A DNA stretch of 64,000 bases from Planococcaceae bacterium Storch 2/2-2 (GTDB taxonomy: Bacteria; Bacillota; Bacilli; Bacillales_A; Planococcaceae): contig WOYE01000009.1 in assembly GCA_009740415.1 (NCBI GenBank), positions 496,001 to 560,000 on the forward strand, given 5' to 3'. The translations under genes were made by a program, and so were the position numbers. A model generated the notes under the pieces. It saw only the letters and a list, made by a program, of their open reading frames with translations, was not told the origin of the DNA and did not search any database. Positions 33,376 through 40,713 of the stretch are shown here, piece by piece; the first letter of the stretch is position 1; every line of letters begins with the position of its first letter.

Positions 33376-33684
33376 ATGGAGCAACAACTCGAGGTGAGTT
33401 TAACGATTCCAATTCCATCCGATTCGGTGTTGATCAAGAAGGTTGAATTGGAAGAGTTGAGAAGCAATAAGCTAGAAGGAGTTTACTGGTCCATGAAGGA
33501 CTTAGAAGAGCGAGTCCAAAAGAAAGGCGTGTGGATCCGCGAAAACATCTTGTATCAACCACGTTTTCGGAAAGAGCTAGAAAAATTTGTCCATTATCCA
33601 AAGTCGCAAGGCGAACAATGGACGTTCCATGCTAAGAAAATGGCAGAGTTTCTTGATAAAAATTTTAAACGTATTTTTAACTGA
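33376..33684 (+). CDS. DUF771-family phage protein
   Basis: A 102-residue early protein with the DUF771 pattern: an N-terminal strand (VSLTIPIPSDSVLI), then LEGVYWSMKDLEERV, then GVWIRENIL and RFRKELEKFV. DUF771 proteins are found next to cro/repressor regions in temperate phages of Bacillota and probably bind DNA (winged-helix-like). The ATG at 33376 has GGGAGTGA upstream; the in-frame TTG at 33355 has none. Confidence 0.75.
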   Translation: MEQQLEVSLTIPIPSDSVLIKKVELEELRSNKLEGVYWSMKDLEERVQKKGVWIRENILYQPRFRKELEKFVHYPKSQGEQWTFHAKKMAEFLDKNFKRIFN

Positions 33685-33712
33685 TCCGTTGCGCAAGGAC
33701 CGTTCGCGGCTG

Positions 33713-33862
33713 CTCTTTGAAGAGTAAGCCTTTAAGAAAGGCGAGCGATGGTCGTGTGAGGGCACTCGATCGCTCGTGAGTCATGACTTGATATGAGGTG
33801 TGTTTCGAGGTTAATACCATCATATCAAGGAGCGAATCAAAAGAGTATGTCGATTTGACATA
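33713..33862 (+). ncRNA. Structured intergenic region, candidate phage RNA
   Basis: Five hairpins follow one another in about 150 bases without a gene: CTCTT/AAGAG (33713-33724), GCCTTT-AAG-AAAGGC (33728-33742), CGAGCGAT/ATCGCTCG (33742-33776), the 10-bp perfect CTTGATATGA/TCATATCAAG (33787-33829), and TATGTC/GACATA around 33846-33862. There is no T-run, so they are not simple terminators. It may be a regulatory RNA or an untranslated region controlling the next regulator. Confidence 0.45.
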
Positions 33863-33892
33863 TTGGATGGTCGCGCCAAAGGGGGTGACGCA

Positions 33893-34174
33893 ATGCACTA
33901 CGGGAGAGTTTTAAAGGCATGTCGTCTCGATGCTCGAGCGAGCCAGGAAGAGCTCGCTCACCGTCTCCATATCCAACAAGCGGATGTGAGTCGGATCGAA
34001 AACGACAAAAAAGAGCCGACACTTAGTTTGGCGATTAAGTGGGCTCAAATGACTGGCAATGAAGATGTCATCGCTGCGCTCGCTATTGGGATAGACGTCG
34101 CAACGATTATGACGGAAATGTTTAATCTTCAAGTCGTTATGAATTTGAAAGCGTTGGCGCGCTTCATGTATTAA
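33893..34174 (+). CDS. XRE-family helix-turn-helix regulator
   Basis: A 93-residue protein with a typical XRE domain at 3-60 (LKACRLDARASQEELAHRLHI, then VSRIENDKKEP). The short hydrophobic C-terminal region has no known domain. GGGGGTGA lies upstream of the ATG. It is in the early operon after the structured intergenic region and is probably a second regulator of replication or early genes. Confidence 0.85.
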   Translation: MHYGRVLKACRLDARASQEELAHRLHIQQADVSRIENDKKEPTLSLAIKWAQMTGNEDVIAALAIGIDVATIMTEMFNLQVVMNLKALARFMY

Positions 34175-34219
34175 CAGTATATCACAAATTTAATTAACGA
34201 TGTGACGTGAACTTTGCGT

Positions 34220-34298
34220 CCGTCGTAGAGTCCACAATCCAACTCATTTTACTAACTACCATATGACCTCCAAATTGAGGTTGTGGGCTCTACGATGG
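34220..34298 (+). other. Large 18-bp hairpin before the next early gene
   Basis: Bases 34220-34237 pair without interruption with 34281-34298 (18 pairs, two of them G-T). The 43-base loop holds a second small hairpin (ACCTC at 34266-34270, GAGGT at 34277-34281, competing with the base of the large one). It ends about 30 bases before the ATG at 34328. No T-run follows. Confidence 0.6.
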
Positions 34299-34327
34299 CT
34301 GTAAAGCATCGAAAGGAGTTGATCAAC

Positions 34328-34588
34328 ATGAAACTACAAATCATTCGACCGTTTTACTTTTTGTTTCGCAACGACAGCGAAATGAAAGGTCGATATCAAA
34401 TGATTGTCGCAACGGATTTAACGCATGCGACAGAGAAAATGAATGAGTTGTACGGTCCAATTTGGACGGCTGGCTATTCAGCAAAAGAGTGGTCCATGCA
34501 ACGAGCGTTAGTGCGCCGCGAACGATTAAAGCCACTCGCTCCAGCGGTCGCAATCCGCAAAAAGCAAGTGGCCTCGGTTGTTGGATGA
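34328..34588 (+). CDS. Hypothetical phage protein (86 aa)
   Basis: A GGAG lies 9 bases before ATG 34328; the in-frame GTG at 34283 lies inside the large hairpin and lacks a ribosome site. The protein has a beta start (MKLQIIRPFYFLFRND) and a basic C-terminal half (LVRRERLKPLAPAVAIRKKQ), typical of small early phage proteins. No family recognised. Confidence 0.6.
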   Translation: MKLQIIRPFYFLFRNDSEMKGRYQMIVATDLTHATEKMNELYGPIWTAGYSAKEWSMQRALVRRERLKPLAPAVAIRKKQVASVVG

Positions 34589-34660
34589 GTGTGCGCTTAT
34601 CCAATAATCTTTCTTCAAATGTATCACAGGTACTTGAAGATACGCAAGGGAGAGGGCACC

Positions 34661-34999
34661 ATGACAAATTTATTTGAGGACCGGCCGATTGTCATATTGC
34701 CAAAAATGGCATGCGCCATTGGAATGAATGAGTCCATCTTTCTCATGATGTTTCGAGAAGAGGTGGTCTTTCACGGCACGGTGATTGACGACAGTCACTG
34801 GATCAAGCGATCGTTACTCGATTGGCGAGACATTATGCCGTGGTGGTCCATGGCAATGATCCGACGAACGATTGATAGTTTGGAGCAACAAAACATTCTG
34901 CAGTCGTCCATCGAGTTTAACGACGATCCAGCCGACCGGACGAAATGGTATAGCTTCACAAATTACGCAAAAACTACATTGGGAGTGTGGTCTAAATGA
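34661..34999 (+). CDS. Phage early protein, winged-helix-like (112 aa)
   Basis: Starts at ATG 34661 behind GGGAGAGGG and overlaps the next gene's start by 4 bases. The segment IKRSLLDWRDIMPWWSMAMI then RRTIDSLEQQNIL resembles the small winged-helix replication accessory proteins (related to the DnaD N-domain) that precede the main initiator in Bacillota phages. It probably helps load the helicase; no catalytic motif is present. Confidence 0.6.
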   Translation: MTNLFEDRPIVILPKMACAIGMNESIFLMMFREEVVFHGTVIDDSHWIKRSLLDWRDIMPWWSMAMIRRTIDSLEQQNILQSSIEFNDDPADRTKWYSFTNYAKTTLGVWSK

Positions 35000-36111
35000 A
35001 TATGACAACAGGAAACGAGCAGGTTGATTTACTCGGTCAAATTAATATCCAAGGAAATGTGATTCCTCACACGTGGTTCCAGGCTTTAAAAATGCCTAGT
35101 GGAAAAGTCGATTTAAACGGAATCATTATTTTATCAGAAATTGTGTATTGGTACCGTCCAACTGCTGTGAAGAGCGAAGAGACAGGGTTTGTAACCGGTT
35201 ATAAAAAACGTTTCAAAGGCGATGTGTTGCAACGATCTTACGATAGTTTTGCCGAACAGTTTGGGTTGTCCAAAGGGCAAGTCAAGGATGCCTTTTTACG
35301 ATTGGAACGAGCAGGCTTGATCAAGCGAGAGTTCCGCAGCGGAATGTTCGGAAGTACGTTTTTAAGTAACGTTTTACACATTCACATCGACGCTAAAAAA
35401 ATTATAGAAATAACGAGTTTTTCAAAAGTTAGTGTGTCGAATATTTCTCATAGGTCTGACGAAAAAATAGGGGGTGTGTCGAATATTCCGCAGACCTCTA
35501 TCGAAAAAAAGGTGGGGGGTGTGTCGAATATTCCTCATACCCCTGTGGAAAAATCCGCAGACGTATACAGAGATTACTTAGAGATTACTACAAAGACTAC
35601 ACAGATATATAACGACGACGATGACGTGCGCGCGAATGACGCTTCAAATTCATCTTCGACAAAAACAGAAAGCGAAAACAACGCATTCAAATTTTATGAA
35701 CAAAACGGATTTGGCCACTTAACACCGTATGTAGGTGATCAAGTTTCAGAGTGGATCAACGACAGTGGCGAAGAGTTAGTTATTCATGCAATGAAAATCG
35801 CTATTGAAAATGGAGTTCTCAAATGGAATTACGTCAACAAAATTTTAATCAATTGGTCAAATCAAAAGCTAACAACCGTAGAAGCTGTCGAAGCTCATGA
35901 ACAAAAACGACAAGCACAGTCACAAGGTCGCCGTTCATTTGGACGACCAATGAAAAAAGAGATATTACCAGATTGGTATCAAGAAGAAGGACAGGCTCCA
36001 GTTGTTGAAGAGCAAAAAGAAGAGAGTGATCCAGAGCTAGAAGAACGTAAACGTCGCTTGAAAGAAAGATTAGCAAGACGTAGCAAAGCTGGTCAGGGTG
36101 AAGAAGAATGA
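34996..36111 (+). CDS. Phage replication protein with DnaD domain
   Basis: A 371-residue initiator-type protein. Residues 20-135 form a winged-helix region (SYDSFAEQFGLSKGQVKDAF, then LRLERAGLIKREF). Residues 230-300 are a DnaD/phage_DnaD domain (FKFYEQNGFGHLTPYVGDQV and NGVLKWNYVNKILINW), the helicase-loading module. The C-terminus is a charged helix. Between the two lies a threefold repeat of VSNI(S/P)...EK at about 147-188 encoded by direct DNA repeats, probably the origin. It starts inside the preceding gene (ATGA-type overlap), indicating translational coupling. Confidence 0.85.
   Translation: MNMTTGNEQVDLLGQINIQGNVIPHTWFQALKMPSGKVDLNGIIILSEIVYWYRPTAVKSEETGFVTGYKKRFKGDVLQRSYDSFAEQFGLSKGQVKDAFLRLERAGLIKREFRSGMFGSTFLSNVLHIHIDAKKIIEITSFSKVSVSNISHRSDEKIGGVSNIPQTSIEKKVGGVSNIPHTPVEKSADVYRDYLEITTKTTQIYNDDDDVRANDASNSSSTKTESENNAFKFYEQNGFGHLTPYVGDQVSEWINDSGEELVIHAMKIAIENGVLKWNYVNKILINWSNQKLTTVEAVEAHEQKRQAQSQGRRSFGRPMKKEILPDWYQEEGQAPVVEEQKEESDPELEERKRRLKERLARRSKAGQGEEE
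35432..35559 (+). repeat. Three iterons inside the replication gene, candidate origin
   Basis: GTGTGTCGAATATT occurs identically at 35432-35445, 35474-35487 and 35519-35532 (spacing 42 and 45 bases, both multiples of three). Each is followed by a similar stretch ending GAAAAA. Temperate phages commonly have their origin inside the initiator gene, as lambda has in O. Confidence 0.7.
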
Positions 36112-36260
36112 TTTGCCCACAATGTACCAGTAAGTCTAATTCTATACGAGTAAGAATTGCAGGGATTGATTACAAACTGTTTGCTACGTATACGTGCAAG
36201 TCGTGCGGTTGCTTGTACATGACGATTAGCGTTTCGCGACATGAGGTGAGCGCAACATGA
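36108..36260 (+). CDS. Small zinc-ribbon protein (50 aa)
   Basis: ATG 36108 overlaps the preceding TGA, so it is translationally coupled. The protein reads MICPQC near the start and CKSCGC at 30-35: two CxxC knuckles about 25 residues apart, a zinc-ribbon. Small proteins of this type are usual in phage early operons. It ends overlapping the next ATG. Confidence 0.7.
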   Translation: MICPQCTSKSNSIRVRIAGIDYKLFATYTCKSCGCLYMTISVSRHEVSAT

Positions 36261-36469
36261 TTATGACACCTACACGTCGCGAAGAAATGAGCGAGCGTCA
36301 CGAAGCTCGTCTCGTTGTCATAAAAGAAATAGAAAGAGCGGAAAAACGTCTTTGTAAGAAATGTAGAAAAAAGGCGAAAACGAAAGAAGAGCGAAAGGCA
36401 GCCGTCCAATGCCAATGTATCGGTTCAAAGCGAATGAAGATATTGGGCGACTTGCTATTACAAACGTAA
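36257..36469 (+). CDS. Small basic zinc-finger phage protein (70 aa)
   Basis: Overlaps the preceding stop (ATGA), with GAGGTGAGC upstream. Strongly basic and helical, with CKKC at about 33-36 and CQC at 52-54, forming a probable treble-clef-like or zinc-finger site, as in phage zinc-finger proteins encoded near replication genes. No exact family assigned. Confidence 0.65.
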   Translation: MIMTPTRREEMSERHEARLVVIKEIERAEKRLCKKCRKKAKTKEERKAAVQCQCIGSKRMKILGDLLLQT

Positions 36470-36481
36470 GGAGAGAGGAAA

Positions 36482-36853
36482 ATGTATTGCGTGAAAGTAT
36501 TCATCGACGATGCCGAAATGTTCGCTGCTTCGCTTGATGGTGAAGAGGTAACTTTTGAGAGTCATTCGGCAGTTAAATTTGCCTCGCGAGAAGAGGCTGA
36601 AGCTTGGGCTAACTGGAATTGTCGACACTTTAAAGGTTGGGTCGTACAAGAACCAAAGTTGCGGTTGCGTCGAAGCGATCGGCCGAAGAAAGAGGATCCA
36701 TTGCAGGAAGCTATCGAATTTTTATACGGAACAGGAGAATCACTCAAACGGAGTTTGGTCGGCGAGTTGCACAACTTGTCAATCTACACAAAAAACAAAG
36801 AGCGACAGGAAAAGGCAGTGGAAATCGCTCGGAAGTTGGAGGCATGGAAATGA
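36482..36853 (+). CDS. Hypothetical phage protein (123 aa)
   Basis: AAGGAGAGAGG precedes the ATG. The N-terminal half is alpha/beta (YCVKVFIDDAEMFAASLDGE and SREEAEAWANWNC), the C-terminal half is a charged helix. Its stop overlaps the next gene's start (ATGA). No family recognised. Confidence 0.6.
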   Translation: MYCVKVFIDDAEMFAASLDGEEVTFESHSAVKFASREEAEAWANWNCRHFKGWVVQEPKLRLRRSDRPKKEDPLQEAIEFLYGTGESLKRSLVGELHNLSIYTKNKERQEKAVEIARKLEAWK

Positions 36854-37608
36854 GACAAGTAGAAGTAGCTGGCACATTTAAATGGAGTGAGGAGCAGTTA
36901 AAGGCATACGGGGGTGCATTTTGTGGAGGCGACGCAGTGCGATCGGGAGGGAAATGGAGCAAAGTGTTTCAGTTTCATGGAGACAGCGACGGCGTATGGT
37001 ATGAGGTTAAAGACGAAGCGCCTTGTGAAGTTGTCACGCTAAAAGATTACAAATTAAAAGGTGGAGAGAAGCTCGTTTGGTTAGGTAAAACAAATGACGC
37101 TCAAACATTCGGGAAATCTTACAAGGCGTTTCACATAAGAGTATTTCTACAGGATGTTGGGATGTGTTTTGTGAATGATGTGCACAGAGTTCAATTTGTG
37201 GATGGAAGCGGAGAGGATTGGGGAATCATTCCACGATTCGACGACGTGAAGGAAGAAATGAATTTATTTGATCATATCGTAAAGGAATTGGAAGAAATGG
37301 ACTTCCGGGTACGCGTGTATGGTCACAAGGAAGAAAAATGGAGGCATGCTTTTGTAGAAACGAACCGTGAACTACAAGTTTATGGAGTTAGAGACGCCTT
37401 CTTGGAGATTTCAGAAGAAGGTAGCGACGATGAAGTGCTTGTACGTTTAGGTGGCTACAAAGCAGGTGAAGAGGTCGCGATTGAGGAGAAATCATACCGT
37501 TCGATGCATTGGACGATCAATCGAGTGCTGACGACATTTGATAAATACGGCGGACTAAATAGTGGGCAGGGAGTTATTGAGCTTGCAAGTAGTGGTGATT
37601 TTGAATGA
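36850..37608 (+). CDS. Hypothetical phage protein (252 aa)
   Basis: GGAGG lies 7 bases before ATG 36850, which overlaps the previous TGA. A mixed alpha/beta soluble protein with a repeated-looking pattern of strands (GAFCGGDAVRSGGKWSKVFQ; RLGGYKAGEEVAIEEKSY). No known domain or catalytic motif seen. It is coupled to the small membrane gene after it. Confidence 0.6.
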   Translation: MRQVEVAGTFKWSEEQLKAYGGAFCGGDAVRSGGKWSKVFQFHGDSDGVWYEVKDEAPCEVVTLKDYKLKGGEKLVWLGKTNDAQTFGKSYKAFHIRVFLQDVGMCFVNDVHRVQFVDGSGEDWGIIPRFDDVKEEMNLFDHIVKELEEMDFRVRVYGHKEEKWRHAFVETNRELQVYGVRDAFLEISEEGSDDEVLVRLGGYKAGEEVAIEEKSYRSMHWTINRVLTTFDKYGGLNSGQGVIELASSGDFE

Positions 37609-37775
37609 TCCGTGCATTGGTGACAGCATTTGCTTTACTCGGCGCTGGAGTCTTTTCAGCGTTCGCTGTCCTAAAGAGTGGCGATGAACAATACATGATG
37701 ACCGTTATTGCAATTTTGTACTATGTCGGGATCGTGTATTCGTTCACGATCGACGATGGTGGTGAATATAGGTGA
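37605..37775 (+). CDS. Small two-TM phage protein (56 aa)
   Basis: ATG 37605 overlaps the preceding stop (ATGA). Two hydrophobic helices (ALVTAFALLGAGVFSAFAVL and MTVIAILYYVGIVYSFTI) are joined by a short SGDEQY turn. Function unknown; small early membrane proteins of phages often disturb host envelope or exclude other phages. Confidence 0.65.
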   Translation: MIRALVTAFALLGAGVFSAFAVLKSGDEQYMMTVIAILYYVGIVYSFTIDDGGEYR

Positions 37776-38068
37776 GGAGTGTGAAGAAATTGCATGTAGA
37801 AATCAAGAAAGAAGATTACGAGATGATTCTTTCAGAAGTTAACAACGTCGCCAATATTCACAAGTTACTTATGCATACAATCGGATATATTGACGGACTA
37901 TACGCTGTTTGTCACATTACAGGCGTCAAGCGAATAGACGGACGGTATTACGCTGTAGTTGAGGTGAGGGCTAGTTTTAAGAAGTACAAAAGCGCAGAAA
38001 AGGCGTTGTACGCTGCGCAAAAATTCATGAATGAAGATGGCTACAACATGGAATTGAGAAAGAAATAA
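37772..38068 (+). CDS. Hypothetical phage protein (98 aa or 95 aa)
   Basis: Two GTG starts are possible: 37772, overlapping the preceding TGA, or 37781, with AGGTG 6 bases upstream. Alpha/beta protein with a basic C-terminal helix; no family recognised. Confidence 0.6.
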   Translation: MRSVKKLHVEIKKEDYEMILSEVNNVANIHKLLMHTIGYIDGLYAVCHITGVKRIDGRYYAVVEVRASFKKYKSAEKALYAAQKFMNEDGYNMELRKK

Positions 38069-38128
38069 AAAACGAAACACTGATATGCAATTGAGTGAGA
38101 ACAACTCACATTATCTAGGAGGAATGAA

Positions 38129-38593
38129 ATGATTAACCGAGTAGTGCTCGTTGGTCGCTTGACGCGCGATCCTGAGCTTAAATTTACACAAAGCGGTTTA
38201 GCGGTCTGTCGCTTCACGTTGGCTGTTAACCGTCCATTTCGTAATCAACAAGGCGAGAATGAAGCAGACTTTATTAACTGCGTAACGTGGCGAAAGACAG
38301 CCGAGAACGTGGCTAACTATTTAACAAAAGGTAGTTTAGCAGGCGTGGACGGACGTATTCAGACCAGCAACTTTGAAGGACGCGACGGGAACCGGGTGTT
38401 CATGACAGAGGTTGTCGCAGAGAGTGTCCAGTTTTTAGAACCGAAACGAAAGAATGAATCTCCTACAGACCCGTTCCCGGTTTCTAAGGGAGAAAATAAT
38501 TTTGGGAACTACGGAACAACGATGAAAGAAGCAGCGAAGAATAATAACAATCATTTTGGCGGTAGTCTTCCAGATGATGATCTACCGTTTTAA
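38129..38593 (+). CDS. ssb: Single-stranded DNA-binding protein
   Basis: A 154-residue SSB. The OB fold (1-105) starts with [20 protein letters not shown] and continues with [19 protein letters not shown], both canonical. A flexible linker leads to the acidic tip DDDLPF, which recruits replication and repair proteins. AGGAGG precedes the ATG. It is part of the phage replication operon. Confidence 0.96.
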   Translation: MINRVVLVGRLTRDPELKFTQSGLAVCRFTLAVNRPFRNQQGENEADFINCVTWRKTAENVANYLTKGSLAGVDGRIQTSNFEGRDGNRVFMTEVVAESVQFLEPKRKNESPTDPFPVSKGENNFGNYGTTMKEAAKNNNNHFGGSLPDDDLPF

Positions 38594-38606
38594 GGAGTGA
38601 GGAAAG

Positions 38607-38867
38607 ATGCGAGTGCATTTCAATGAATTGTACAGTGGGCACGAATTAAATCGAGAAGAAGTAGTAGTAGATATGGCTGGTATCGTTGCGTTAGGAGCTT
38701 CTTCATACGACGATTTAGAATCATTAGAAGAAAAAAACAAAGTGAAATATGCCAACGTTTCGGACACATTGAGCGAACAATTTGAAGAGTTCGGGACGGA
38801 AAATATGAAGCAACAGGCTGTTAATCCGAATAACGATGTGGAGTATCGACAACTATATCTTTTCTAG
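38607..38867 (+). CDS. Hypothetical phage protein (86 aa)
   Basis: AAGGAGTGAGG upstream of the ATG. Acidic small protein with FNELYSGHELN near the start and a helical middle (DDLESLEEKNKV). Lies between ssb and the dUTPase gene in the same direction. No family recognised. Confidence 0.55.
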   Translation: MRVHFNELYSGHELNREEVVVDMAGIVALGASSYDDLESLEEKNKVKYANVSDTLSEQFEEFGTENMKQQAVNPNNDVEYRQLYLF

Positions 38868-38878
38868 GGGTGGAAAAA

Positions 38879-39391
38879 ATGGAAGGAATCAAAGAAGAGC
38901 TACAAAGTCTATTGGACCGTCAGCGAGAGCTTGACGGTCACATAGCCGAAAAGCAGAACTTCGACATGTCGGAAGTTTTTGACCGAAAACTGCTAGCGTT
39001 TGTGACAGAAGTTGCAGAGATGTTGAACGAACATAAAGGCATTAAATATTGGAAAGTCGATCGTACGCCTAGCGATCGCGTGCTGGAAGAGTATGTAGAC
39101 GGTCTGCATTTTATTTTAAGTATCGGAAACGACATTAATTTCGACGAGTTTTATTATGTCCAAGTGCCAGCCGATGTGGATTGGGTGGATGTGACGCTTA
39201 CGGTTATTGACTCGATCGGTGGCATTCGTCAGACGATCCGCGCGCAACAAAGTCCAGTAATGATGTACGGTCGCATGTTGGCTCATTATTTGCGGTTAGG
39301 AGAACTATTCGGATTTTCAACCGCACAGGTTCTAGAAGCCTACGCTGATAAAAATGCAATCAACTATGAGTGTCAACGGGTGGGCTACTGA
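38879..39391 (+). CDS. Dimeric all-alpha dUTPase (dUTPase_2 family)
   Basis: A 170-residue all-alpha protein matching the dimeric dUTP pyrophosphatase family of Bacillota phages. Metal-binding residues fit: LLAFVTEVAEMLNE (Glu44, Glu47), KYWK, then EEYVDGLHFILSIG (Glu71, Asp74) and near the C-terminus YADKNAINYECQRVGY. It hydrolyses dUTP to dUMP, keeping uracil out of phage DNA; staphylococcal relatives also act as derepressors of pathogenicity islands. ATG 38879 has AGGGGTGG upstream; the in-frame GTG at 38870 is within it. Confidence 0.88.
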   Translation: MEGIKEELQSLLDRQRELDGHIAEKQNFDMSEVFDRKLLAFVTEVAEMLNEHKGIKYWKVDRTPSDRVLEEYVDGLHFILSIGNDINFDEFYYVQVPADVDWVDVTLTVIDSIGGIRQTIRAQQSPVMMYGRMLAHYLRLGELFGFSTAQVLEAYADKNAINYECQRVGY

Positions 39392-39574
39392 ATGCAGACA
39401 AACGAGCGCGAATGGTGGGAAAGTGTGCTACCGATTTCGGAAGAGTCAGAGGAGTATGTAGAGTGTTACGAGTGCGGTGGAATGGGTGATGAACGTTATT
39501 ACGATTCTACTGTTGGTGGACTATTGTGTGAACCGTGTTACTTGAAAGAGTTGGAAGATGAAGGTGTATTGTAA
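39392..39574 (+). CDS. Small Cys-rich protein (60 aa), zinc-binding
   Basis: The ATG follows directly on the TGA of the dUTPase gene, so it is coupled. Cysteines form CYECGG (25-30) and CEPC (46-49), a compact treble-clef/LIM-like zinc site. Acidic overall. No precise family. Confidence 0.65.
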   Translation: MQTNEREWWESVLPISEESEEYVECYECGGMGDERYYDSTVGGLLCEPCYLKELEDEGVL

Positions 39575-39592
39575 AAGTGAGGAGGAATGAAA

Positions 39593-40360
39593 ATGAAAGA
39601 GTTGGAAATGACGATCAGTAGCTTAGAAGTTGCAGAGATGATGGGTAAAGAGCACAAGCATTTGTTACGAGATATCCGCACATACATTCAGCATTTGGAG
39701 AGTCCAAATATGGGCTTTCCGGCGGTGGAAGAATATTTCATTGAGTCGTCTTACGTCACGCAGCAAAACCGAGAAATGCCGATGTACAAAGTGACGAGAA
39801 AGGGTTGTGATCTCGTTGCAACTCGTATGTCGGGTGCAACAGGTACGCAATTCGCCATGCGTTACATCGACAGATTTCATGAAATGGAATCGCACATTAA
39901 AAGCGGTGAGCTTCCAGCGGTCAAACAAGAAGATTTAATTTTGATGATCGCTCAAAGCAATGCTGATCAGGCGAAACGTCTTGAAAGTGTAGAGGCGCGT
40001 GTAGAAGAAACGAAAGAAACTGTGAAGCAGTTGGAGGAGACGATGCGCATTGATTCACACCAGGAGTATTCGTTGCAACGGTTCGCTCGTTCGCGAGTCG
40101 TTAAGGCACTCGGCGGAAAAGGAAGTCGTGCTTACAAACAGTTGAGTCGGAAAGCATTTGCACGTTTTTGGCGAGATTTCAAAGATCACTTTTACCTTCC
40201 GAGGTACAGTGACCTGCCGAAAAAGAAGTACGATGAAGCAATCGAGTTTATCGGTTTGTGGGAACCGGACACGTCGTTGAAAATCGAGATTCGTTCGGCC
40301 GATCAATACCCAGTGGCGATCGTGCCGTTCGACGAAGCGCGTCAAGAGTTGCATAGTTAA
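39593..40360 (+). CDS. Rha/ORF6C-type phage antirepressor
   Basis: A 255-residue regulator. The N-terminal Rha domain (1-95) shows SSLEVAEMMGKEHKHLLRDI, the conserved NRxMPMYKVTRKGCDLV strand and the RYIDRFHEME helix. A coiled linker (120-145) leads to an ORF6C-type C-terminal domain (YSLQRFARSRVVKALGGKGS and RFWRDFKDHF). Such proteins antagonise the repressor or modulate phage development. The ATG at 39593 lies 7 bases after GGAGG; the one at 39587 abuts it. A terminator-like hairpin follows. Confidence 0.87.
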   Translation: MKELEMTISSLEVAEMMGKEHKHLLRDIRTYIQHLESPNMGFPAVEEYFIESSYVTQQNREMPMYKVTRKGCDLVATRMSGATGTQFAMRYIDRFHEMESHIKSGELPAVKQEDLILMIAQSNADQAKRLESVEARVEETKETVKQLEETMRIDSHQEYSLQRFARSRVVKALGGKGSRAYKQLSRKAFARFWRDFKDHFYLPRYSDLPKKKYDEAIEFIGLWEPDTSLKIEIRSADQYPVAIVPFDEARQELHS

Positions 40361-40374
40361 TCCAAAAAGCGAGG

Positions 40375-40397
40375 CAGGGAGAGGTTCCCTGTCTTTT
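40375..40397 (+). terminator. Weak intrinsic terminator after the antirepressor
   Basis: CAGGGA (40375-40380) and TCCCTG (40386-40391) around a 5-base loop, followed by TCTTTTG. Confidence 0.6.
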
Positions 40398-40423
40398 GCG
40401 GTCATACATAGGAGTGGGAAAAC

Positions 40424-40606
40424 ATGAGAAGAAATGAAAATGGCGACCTTGTCATCAAGGTGGATGAAATTCCGAAGAATTGCGTCATCGTGATCGGCGA
40501 CGGAAAAGCAAAAATAAAAGAGTTGCCAGCTTATGGCGAGCTCACGGTGATCACGCACCAACAACGAGTGCGGCGCATCAAAATCGAAGAAGGCGAAGAG
40601 TTTTGA
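40424..40606 (+). CDS. DUF3954-like small phage protein (60 aa)
   Basis: TAGGAGTGG upstream of the ATG. The pattern (IPKNCVIVIGDGKAKIKELP, then GELTVITHQQ and a charged end) resembles DUF3954 proteins of Bacillus phages, which are small beta proteins of unknown role in early operons. Confidence 0.6.
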   Translation: MRRNENGDLVIKVDEIPKNCVIVIGDGKAKIKELPAYGELTVITHQQRVRRIKIEEGEEF

Positions 40607-40611
40607 AGAGC

Positions 40612-40672
40612 GGCCGCTTGTTTCATTCGTGAGACAAGTGGCGTTACCATTCTAGTGATAAAAATATGGTAA
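40612..40672 (+). other. Two inverted repeats between DUF3954-like gene and membrane gene
   Basis: CCGCTTGT pairs with ACAAGTGG (about 40612-40641), directly followed by TTACCAT (40644-40650) and ATGGTAA (40666-40672). The second may cover a promoter or operator for the AT-rich membrane gene that follows. Confidence 0.4.
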
Positions 40673-40713
40673 ACTAGGAGAAGTTATATATTTCGTCAAA
40701 GGAGGTGCGAAGT

